DNA of 64,000 nucleotides from assembly GCF_003260125.1 (NCBI RefSeq), contig NZ_QHKO01000002.1, positions 124,001-188,000 on the forward strand. Reading direction: 5' to 3'. The translations under genes and the position numbers were made by a program. Source of the stretch: Lujinxingia litoralis. Its GTDB lineage: Bacteria > Myxococcota_A > Bradymonadia > Bradymonadales > Bradymonadaceae. The notes beneath the pieces are model-generated. The model was not told where the DNA came from, did no database searches, and worked only from the letters and a program-made list of their open reading frames with translations. Of this stretch, positions 33,395 to 39,288 are shown in pieces (position 1 is the first letter of the stretch; each line of letters opens with the position of its first letter).

Positions 33395-35416
33395 ATGAGT
33401 GAAGATCCCGCCAAGAATCCTCCGCGTATTCCGCCGCCCAAAGCCCCGGCATCGGAGGGGCGTGCGAGTTCGACGCCCGGTGGGCCGCCCTCACGACCTC
33501 CCGGACCGCCTCCCAGGCCAGCAGTGCGGCGTCAGGCTCCGGGGGTACGGGGGAGTCAACAAGCTCCGGAGGCCGCCACGCTCAAAACCGGCGATGTCGT
33601 CGGCGGGCGTTTTGCGGTCGAACGCTACCTGGGAAGTTCCGGTGGCGGCGTCAGCTACCTCTGTGTCGATCGACAGACTCGCCAGTCGGTTGTAGTAAAA
33701 GTGCTCGATATGCCATTCCCGGGGGAGGAGGCCTTTGCCGCGCTCAGCGAGGATATTCGCCTGGCGGGAAGCATGGACCACCGCAACCTGGCGGCGGCAC
33801 TGGGGATGGGGCGAACTCAGTCTGGTGAGATCTTCATCGCGATGGAGTTCGTCGAAGGCTCCACGCTCTCGCAGCTGGTGGCGCAACGGCGCGAAGAGGG
33901 ACGCACCCTGAGCATCCGTGACACCTTCACCGTGCTCGCCCACGTCTGCAGCGCGCTGGCGGCTGTGCACCAGCGCAAGAGCTGCCACGGGGTGCTCACT
34001 CCTTACAATGTCTACGTCAATAAGCAGGGGGTGGTAAGGGTTGGCAACCTGGCGTTCGGGCGGATGGTGAGCACCCACCTGCACGGCCGTGGCGAGGGAC
34101 CTTTTCGCGACAGTATTTACGTGGCTCCCGAGGTCGCGCAGTCCCCGGCGAACCTGGGGCCAGCGGCCGACCTTTATAGCCTGGGCATGATCGCTGCCGA
34201 GTTACTCAACCCCACCGGGCTGCCCAGCGATCGCAAGCAAGCTCACGAGATGGCGCTCGACGGGTTGGCCAAATACCCCCCGGCGCTTTTCAGTCTGATT
34301 TCTACCTGTCTGGCCAGCGATCCCTCACAGCGGCCGACAAGCGTGCAGGCCTTCCGCGAGGAACTCGAAGAGGTCGCCCGGGATGCCGGCGCGAAGCTCA
34401 GTGGACCGCCTCCGGCTGGAGCGCTGCCCATTGAGCCGGCCGTGGTTGAGGAGGAGGTGCAGGGCGAGAGCCTGTTTGATCTCTTTGATGTCGGTGACAT
34501 TGCGCCTCCTCCGGATGAGGATGGCGAGACGGAGCGCTACCTCGTACAGAAGAGCGGTCTGGATTACGGGCCCTTCACCGAAGGGCAGATCCTTGAGCAG
34601 CTCTACGCCGACGAGATTCACGAACATTCCCTGGTGCTCGATCGTGTGACCCAGGAGCGGCGGCCGCTCATCGAGTTGGACGTGTTCACGGCGAAGGTTC
34701 AGGCCTACATCCCGGAGCGCGAAGAGCGCCGACGCCGGGAGGCCGAGGCTCGCGCCGAACTTCAGCGCAAGGTTAAGCAGGGCGGGCTGGCGGCGCTGGT
34801 GGTCGGGATTGTTGCCGGCCTGGTCGTGCTCGCGGCGATGGGATGGTTCTGGCTGCAGCAACCCGATCCGGAGCCGATGCCGCTGGACAAAGCCTTCGCG
34901 TCGCTCGACTACACCTTCTTGCCCCCTCCCTCGGAGTTTCAGGCGGTGGCGGTCGACGCCGATCTTCTCCAGAGCATCTTCAACCCTCGCGCGAGTGAGG
35001 AGGAGATTGCGCGAACGCTCAAGAAAGTGCGGGGCGCCAGTGGCTCTCGAAAAGGTTCGGCCAAGGCCGGTGGCGCATCGGGCGGAACGCGAGAGGCGGA
35101 TGTCGATATGGCTAATTTCTCCGGCTCGGCTAAGCATCTGAGCGATCAGGAGATCAACCGCGTGATCATGGCCGACTTCAGCGCGATGAGCGATTGCATC
35201 CGCGGTGAGCTTGGCCGCGATGCCTCGTTTAAGGGGTTGACGGTGCAGTTCTTTATCCGGCCCTCCGGCACCACCGGCGGCGTTCAGATCAAGGAGAGCA
35301 AGTACCAGAGCCGTCCGGTCGGGCAATGCATGATTCAGCGCTTCCGTTCGATGAAGTTCCCCGAGCACGGCGCCATCTCGAACCGCGGTGTCGAGTTCCC
35401 GCTCTATGTGCAGTAA
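33395..35416 (+). CDS. Membrane pseudokinase with GYF_2 and AgmX/PglI C-terminal domains
   Basis: Residues 1-60 are Pro-rich. A Hanks-type kinase fold covers about 65-330: the ATP-lysine is kept (K102, 'VVVK') and so is the 'APE' motif, but the catalytic HRD is H198-G-V ('CHGVLTPYN') and DFG is 'NLA' (218-220), so phosphotransfer is unlikely. A GYF_2/DUF4339-like domain (about 381-437, 'RYLVQKSGLDYGPFTEGQILEQLYADEI') precedes a charged linker, one transmembrane helix (about 464-487) and a C-terminal domain with 'LSDQEINRVIMADFSAMSDCI...', typical of AgmX/PglI proteins linked to adventurous gliding. ATG 33395 has AAGG 8 bases upstream. The kinase part is cytoplasmic. Confidence 0.85.
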   Translation: MSEDPAKNPPRIPPPKAPASEGRASSTPGGPPSRPPGPPPRPAVRRQAPGVRGSQQAPEAATLKTGDVVGGRFAVERYLGSSGGGVSYLCVDRQTRQSVVVKVLDMPFPGEEAFAALSEDIRLAGSMDHRNLAAALGMGRTQSGEIFIAMEFVEGSTLSQLVAQRREEGRTLSIRDTFTVLAHVCSALAAVHQRKSCHGVLTPYNVYVNKQGVVRVGNLAFGRMVSTHLHGRGEGPFRDSIYVAPEVAQSPANLGPAADLYSLGMIAAELLNPTGLPSDRKQAHEMALDGLAKYPPALFSLISTCLASDPSQRPTSVQAFREELEEVARDAGAKLSGPPPAGALPIEPAVVEEEVQGESLFDLFDVGDIAPPPDEDGETERYLVQKSGLDYGPFTEGQILEQLYADEIHEHSLVLDRVTQERRPLIELDVFTAKVQAYIPEREERRRREAEARAELQRKVKQGGLAALVVGIVAGLVVLAAMGWFWLQQPDPEPMPLDKAFASLDYTFLPPPSEFQAVAVDADLLQSIFNPRASEEEIARTLKKVRGASGSRKGSAKAGGASGGTREADVDMANFSGSAKHLSDQEINRVIMADFSAMSDCIRGELGRDASFKGLTVQFFIRPSGTTGGVQIKESKYQSRPVGQCMIQRFRSMKFPEHGAISNRGVEFPLYVQ

Positions 35417-35432
35417 GGCTTGAGTCAACGTG

Positions 35433-35969
35433 ATGAGCACGCGAGAACGCCATAGTTTCGATCCTTCACTTTTCTCCGGATTGCCCGGCGAGGCCACGGC
35501 CTCGCTGGAGCTGGCTGGCGAGTCTGAGACGCTGGCGCTGGGGATGGCGATAGGGCAGGTCGCGCTGGAGGGGGGGCTGGCCTTTCTGGGGCTGGTGGGC
35601 GATCTGGGCGCCGGTAAAACGACGCTGATCAAGGGATTGAGTCGGGGTATGAACATCGACCCCCGGCAGGTCTCCAGCCCAACGTACGCCCTGGTCCAGG
35701 AGTATGGGGACTTCGGGCAGCTGGTGCATATGGATCTGTACCGGCTGGAGCATTACGACGATCTGGAGTCGTTGGCCTACTGGGACTATATCGACGCCGA
35801 AGATGCGTTGGTGTGCGTGGAGTGGCTCGACCGCATTCCGCAAGCCTGGCCCGGCCAGGGGCTGATCGTCGCGCTGAGCCATGCTGGTCAGGAGCGGCGC
35901 GCGCAGATCTTCGCCAGTACCGGACATCATCAGGCGCTTGTCGCGCGCATCATGTCCGCGATGTCTTAA
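35433..35969 (+). CDS. tsaE: tRNA threonylcarbamoyladenosine biosynthesis ATPase
   Basis: TsaE is the ATPase that supports TsaB/TsaD in making t6A on tRNAs. Residues 56-64 form the P-loop 'GDLGAGKTT', followed by 'TLIKGLSRGMNIDPRQVSSPTYALVQEY' and 'VHMDLYRLEHYDDLESL', a string of conserved motifs. Length is 178 residues, slightly longer than usual because of about 25 extra N-terminal residues. The start is ATG 35433, 16 bases after the pseudokinase; GTG 35430 is adjacent. It is an essential housekeeping gene placed inside the envelope-signalling run. Confidence 0.94.
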   Translation: MSTRERHSFDPSLFSGLPGEATASLELAGESETLALGMAIGQVALEGGLAFLGLVGDLGAGKTTLIKGLSRGMNIDPRQVSSPTYALVQEYGDFGQLVHMDLYRLEHYDDLESLAYWDYIDAEDALVCVEWLDRIPQAWPGQGLIVALSHAGQERRAQIFASTGHHQALVARIMSAMS

Positions 35970-35986
35970 CATTCCAGGAGTACCCC

Positions 35987-36463
35987 ATGAGCGCAGCATC
36001 TGACGCGCCGCGTGAGACCCCCCGGGCGACGGTGGTTCTTTCGCCGGCCGCTCTACGTAAGATTGAGGCGCGTCTTCGGACCCGTTATCACGCGTACCTG
36101 CGTCCCGGAGAGAGGATCGCACTGGCGATCGAGGAAGAGCCCGATTTTGTGTACGCAAAGCTTACCCTCTTTCGTCGTGACAAGACCTTTAGCCTGGACC
36201 TTGAAGGGGCGGTGATCGTCCAGGATCAGGACGCTTCATTTTTATCCGCTACCTTGCCTCACGATCGCCTGCTGGCCGCCATTGAGTACCTGGCCGAGCA
36301 GCTGGCGGGGTACTTCCGGGCGCAGCGACAGCAGCGTTTTCACCTGGACTGGCGCAAGCATCCCTTCGACGCGATGCTCATTCGTTTCCGTGGCGAAGAG
36401 CGCTCTCCGGGCCTGGAGCAGCAGGCCAATCAGTTGCTGGGTGAAGGCGTGGAGGACGCTTGA
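35987..36463 (+). CDS. Hypothetical protein
   Basis: This 158-residue protein starts at ATG 35987 with AGGAG about 7 bases upstream, 17 bases after tsaE. It has no signal or membrane segment. Residues 23-130 alternate helices and strands ('LSPAALRKIEARLRTRYHAYLRPGERIALAIEEEPDFVYAKLTLFRRDKTFSLDLEGAVI'), followed by a helical end. No family is recognised. The next gene, a CPBP protease, overlaps its stop by 4 bases, so the two are probably translationally coupled. Confidence 0.6.
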   Translation: MSAASDAPRETPRATVVLSPAALRKIEARLRTRYHAYLRPGERIALAIEEEPDFVYAKLTLFRRDKTFSLDLEGAVIVQDQDASFLSATLPHDRLLAAIEYLAEQLAGYFRAQRQQRFHLDWRKHPFDAMLIRFRGEERSPGLEQQANQLLGEGVEDA

Positions 36464-37116
36464 GGGAGCTCCCCGACGACGAAAGACCCTCGCCGGGGTT
36501 GAGCGCAGTGGTTGCGCTGATCTTCTACGGGTTGATGCTGGGAGCGGCCTGGCTGCTGGGGGTGGTGTGGTTGGAGCTCGACCTCCTTGTGTGGTCGGAG
36601 CGTGCGCAGGTCAGCCTGGGGCTTCAGGTTGCACTGGGAGCAGGGGTTGGACTCCTGGCGGTCTGGGCGTCTCGCCAGAGCGAGCACTATACCTCGTGGG
36701 GTAAGACCCTGAGCGAAGAGTTCGCCCGGATGCTCGGTCCGATGACTCCTGGTCAGATTCAGGTGCTTGCGCTAACCAGTGGCGTGGCCGAAGAGATCTT
36801 TTTCCGCGGCTTTTTGCAGCAGGCGTTGAGTGGGTTTGAGTGGGCCGGCGGCGCGGGCATCTGGGTGGGGCTGGTCGCGTCCAGCGTGGTCTTCGGCCTG
36901 GTGCATATTGGCCCGGATCGCGAGAAGTTCTTGCCCTGGACCTGGATGGCGCTCGGGGTCGGAGCGGTGTTTGGGCTGATGTATCTTTATACCGGGTCGG
37001 TGCTGGCACCGATCATTGCGCACATCACGATCAACTACTTCAACCTCACCCATATCTCGCGTCAGGCCGCCCGGGCGCAGAGCGAAGAGCCTCCTCCTTC
37101 TCAGGAGTCCCGATGA
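36460..37116 (+). CDS. CPBP-family intramembrane metalloprotease
   Basis: This 218-residue polytopic protein has the three metal-binding motifs of the CPBP/Abi (CAAX protease) family: EExxxR at 111-116 ('EEIFFRG'), FxxxH ending at H149 ('VFGLVH') and HxxxN at H188 ('HITIN'). Several hydrophobic helices are visible. It begins with TTG at 36460, which overlaps the previous stop (TTGA), a start chosen for coupling. Such proteases process prenylated or peptide substrates; the substrate here is unknown. It is followed by a two-helix membrane protein that overlaps its stop. Confidence 0.87.
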   Translation: MRELPDDERPSPGLSAVVALIFYGLMLGAAWLLGVVWLELDLLVWSERAQVSLGLQVALGAGVGLLAVWASRQSEHYTSWGKTLSEEFARMLGPMTPGQIQVLALTSGVAEEIFFRGFLQQALSGFEWAGGAGIWVGLVASSVVFGLVHIGPDREKFLPWTWMALGVGAVFGLMYLYTGSVLAPIIAHITINYFNLTHISRQAARAQSEEPPPSQESR

Positions 37117-37358
37117 ATCCGGTGGTGGTGATTACAACGGTGCAGCCCACGTTGGTGTTCTGGATCTTAACGATCGCGATCTTTCTGGGGATTGCTCTGG
37201 CCGCCATCGTGTCGCCCGGACGGCGGTGGTTTGAGCTCTGCGTGATCCTGGCGCTGGCCAGCACTCTTTTTGCCGGGGCAGGGTTCTGGTTCACGCAGTC
37301 GGTGTTGGGCTACGAGGTGGTGCTCGTCGACGCGATCGCCTCGATATCCGCAAGCTAA
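37113..37358 (+). CDS. Small two-helix membrane protein (81 residues)
   Basis: ATG 37113 overlaps the CPBP protease stop (ATGA). Two hydrophobic helices (about 16-35 and 41-65) are joined by 'SPGRRW', the only charged stretch. No family is recognised. The tight overlap with the protease gene suggests a small partner or substrate, an inference only. It is the last gene of the plus-strand run; the next gene is convergent after 15 bases. Confidence 0.6.
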   Translation: MNPVVVITTVQPTLVFWILTIAIFLGIALAAIVSPGRRWFELCVILALASTLFAGAGFWFTQSVLGYEVVLVDAIASISAS

Positions 37359-37373
37359 ACGCAGATTAGCAGA

Positions 37374-38258
37374 TTACAGGGTGCACGCCGCCTCAATGGG
37401 ACAGCCGGGGCAGTGCTCCTCGGAGCGCCGGTGAATGCAGCGGCGGCCGATGCCCAGATGGCAAAGCGCAAAGTCGTATTTGAGGGGATCTTTAGCGTCG
37501 AAGCGCGCGAGCGCCTGGCTGACCTCGAGCGCCGCGCGGGCGTCCAGGGTTTTGCGCGTGAGTAACCCCAGGTAGCGGCAGAGGCGACTGGTATGGGTGT
37601 CGAGAGGCATGACCAGGGCGCCAGGCCTGAGCTCGGGCCACAGCCCCAGATCGATGCCGTCGGGTCCGCGGCTCATCCAGCGAAAGAAGAGGTGCAGGCG
37701 TTTGCACGTGCTTCCGTCGGCCGGATCGGGCAGCAGGTAGCGAAACCCGCGGGCGAGCTCCGGGCGCATGCGGCGTGCGCGCAGCGCGCGCACGAAGTGG
37801 GATGCGGCCTCCAGGTGGTCGGTTGGCGTCGCGACCTCCCGGCGCCCCGCGGCGCCGGCGAGGTAGAGCGCGCGGAGGGAGCCTTCGCGTTGCAGCGTCC
37901 GGGCGATGGCGCAGGCCAGATCGGCCAGGTCTTCACCCCGGGTCATCCGATAGGTGAACGCTGGCCAGAGCGCACCGAGCTCCTCGGGAGAGAGCTGTCG
38001 AAGTGTGTGGGCCGGACGATCGCCCAGGGGCGCCAGGGCTTCGGAGATGGCCTCGCGCAACACGCGTACCTGCCCGTAGGCCAGCCCGCTGGCGAAAAGC
38101 GCTACAATCTCGCGGTCTTCAGCATCGGTATACTCCCAGACTCTCCCCACCGGATCATGATCTCGACGGGCCAGGTGGTCGCATTGATGCATAGTTTCTT
38201 CAAGTAGGGCTTGAAGGTTAGGGGCGGGGCTTGGGTTGTTTTTAATCGTATATGGCAT
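37374..38258 (-). CDS. TIGR02757 / DUF2400 family protein
   Basis: This 294-residue protein contains the DUF2400 signatures 'DREIVALFASGLAYGQV', 'KRLHLFFRWMSRGPDGIDLGLW', 'LVMPLDTHTSRLCRYLGLLTRKT', 'FDAKDPLKYDFALCHLG' and a C-terminal Cys cluster ('CIHRR...HCPGCPIEAAC', spacing C-x8-C-x2-C-x5-C) that probably binds a 4Fe-4S cluster, as in the EndoIII/HhH-GPD superfamily to which the family is related. Its biochemical role is not established. ATG 38258 is used; the frame is open further upstream, to 38354. It is convergent with the CPBP operon. Confidence 0.88.
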   Translation of the reverse strand: MPYTIKNNPSPAPNLQALLEETMHQCDHLARRDHDPVGRVWEYTDAEDREIVALFASGLAYGQVRVLREAISEALAPLGDRPAHTLRQLSPEELGALWPAFTYRMTRGEDLADLACAIARTLQREGSLRALYLAGAAGRREVATPTDHLEAASHFVRALRARRMRPELARGFRYLLPDPADGSTCKRLHLFFRWMSRGPDGIDLGLWPELRPGALVMPLDTHTSRLCRYLGLLTRKTLDARAALEVSQALARFDAKDPLKYDFALCHLGIGRRCIHRRSEEHCPGCPIEAACTL

Positions 38259-38282
38259 GAAGTAAGTTCTAGTGAAGAAAAA

Positions 38283-38310
38283 TTGACGGATCCGCGACCT
38301 CGGATAGGGT
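38283..38310 (+). promoter_or_regulatory. Candidate sigma70-type promoter for the small RHH gene
   Basis: TTGACG at 38283-38288 and TAGGGT at 38305-38310 are 16 bases apart, in the same AAAAATTGACGG context as at 25666. The leader would be about 80 bases. The -10 is weak. Confidence 0.4.
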
Positions 38311-38396
38311 GGTGCTCCGATGTAGGAGAGACACCGCCACTGACGGCACTTCACTCTCCAGGCAAATGCTCCCGCGCCGAAGTCACGGAGGACTCG

Positions 38397-38585
38397 ATGG
38401 CCACCAAGAAAAAAATGACCCTGTACCTGCCCGAAGAGCTTCTGAACGATATGCGCCAGGAGGCGCTGCGTCAGGATCGCTCGTTGAGCTGGATCATGGA
38501 AGCCGCGTGGAAGGTTGCCCGCGAGCGTCTCCGTGAGATGCCCGGGGTCGACGAGCTCTACGAAGACTTCGAAGCCGCGAGCTGA
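38397..38585 (+). CDS. Small ribbon-helix-helix protein (CopG-like, TIGR04563 type)
   Basis: This 62-residue protein is 'KKMTLYLPEELLNDM', a short beta-strand and helix, then 'RQEALRQDRSLSWIMEAAWKVARERL'. The strand-helix-helix pattern and the 'RQDRSxSWxxxxAWxxAR' motif define a small RHH family in myxobacteria-like genomes. ATG 38397 is preceded by GGAGGA with 4-base spacing. A close relative lies on the minus strand at 49232-49426. It probably dimerises and may bind DNA, but the target is unknown. A hairpin follows. Confidence 0.75.
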   Translation: MATKKKMTLYLPEELLNDMRQEALRQDRSLSWIMEAAWKVARERLREMPGVDELYEDFEAAS

Positions 38586-38613
38586 ACGCCACTATGGCGT
38601 CGCGCTGAATCTG

Positions 38614-38655
38614 GAAGGGCCGCCGGGGCGATTGCACCTGAGCGGCCCTTCGTTT
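38614..38655 (+). terminator. Hairpin downstream of the RHH gene
   Basis: GAAGGGCCGC at 38614-38623 pairs with GCGGCCCTTC at 38642-38651 over an 18-base loop and is followed by a short T-run (GTTTA). It may be a weak terminator. Confidence 0.45.
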
Positions 38656-38705
38656 ATGGAAGAGATCCAGCGCCGAACCCATTCCTTCCGCCCGACGACG
38701 CGACC

Positions 38706-39125
38706 ATGGCCCAGACAACCCCGCCCGCTGAGACATCTCCGGATGCCCGAAAACAACGCGTTGAGACCGTGGCACGTCAGGCCAGGCGCGCGGGTTACGT
38801 GCTCTTTTTTGGCACGGCGGTGGTGCTCTTTGTGCCGATTTTGATCGGTGTGATCCAGGGGCTGAATCACGACACGATCCGCGACCCCTTTACCGGGCAG
38901 CTGGTGGACGCCGAGGCGATGGACAGGGATTGCCGGGAAGACGCCAGCGCGCTCTTGCTCGACGCTGGACGCCACGGGCGTACGTCAGCATGGGATGCGC
39001 AGCTCCGGCACTGGCAGGCGCGTTGCGAGGGCGCGGAGCCGGTAGCAGCATCGATGCTTCTGGAAGCAGGCCGTCAACTTGCGGGCTCATCTCGGCCCGA
39101 CGAGAGCACTCCTGACGAGCGCTGA
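38706..39125 (+). CDS. Single-pass membrane protein with C-terminal helical tail
   Basis: A 139-residue protein with a polar N-terminus, one transmembrane helix at about 31-50 ('YVLFFGTAVVLFVPILIGVI') and a C-terminal part containing two Cys and several charged helical stretches ('AEAMDRDCREDASALLLDAG'). No family is recognised. It lies alone between the RHH gene and a convergent lipoprotein gene. Topology and function are not established. Confidence 0.55.
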   Translation: MAQTTPPAETSPDARKQRVETVARQARRAGYVLFFGTAVVLFVPILIGVIQGLNHDTIRDPFTGQLVDAEAMDRDCREDASALLLDAGRHGRTSAWDAQLRHWQARCEGAEPVAASMLLEAGRQLAGSSRPDESTPDER

Positions 39126-39288
39126 CGCTCCACGGCTTGTGCAGCGCAAGGCCCGGACATCGGCGGAAGGCCAATCTTGAGAAAATGGTTGAGCCTTTTG
39201 TGATGCATTGCTTGAGGTTTTAGCCCGGGGGACGCGCTCGCCGAGCTGAAATCCAGGGGGAGAAAAGCGTTCTCCAGGGCTCGCAGGC

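Noticed and set aside
39259..39275. GGAGAA/TTCTCC stem between convergent genes
   Set aside because: Six base pairs with no T-run; likely chance.
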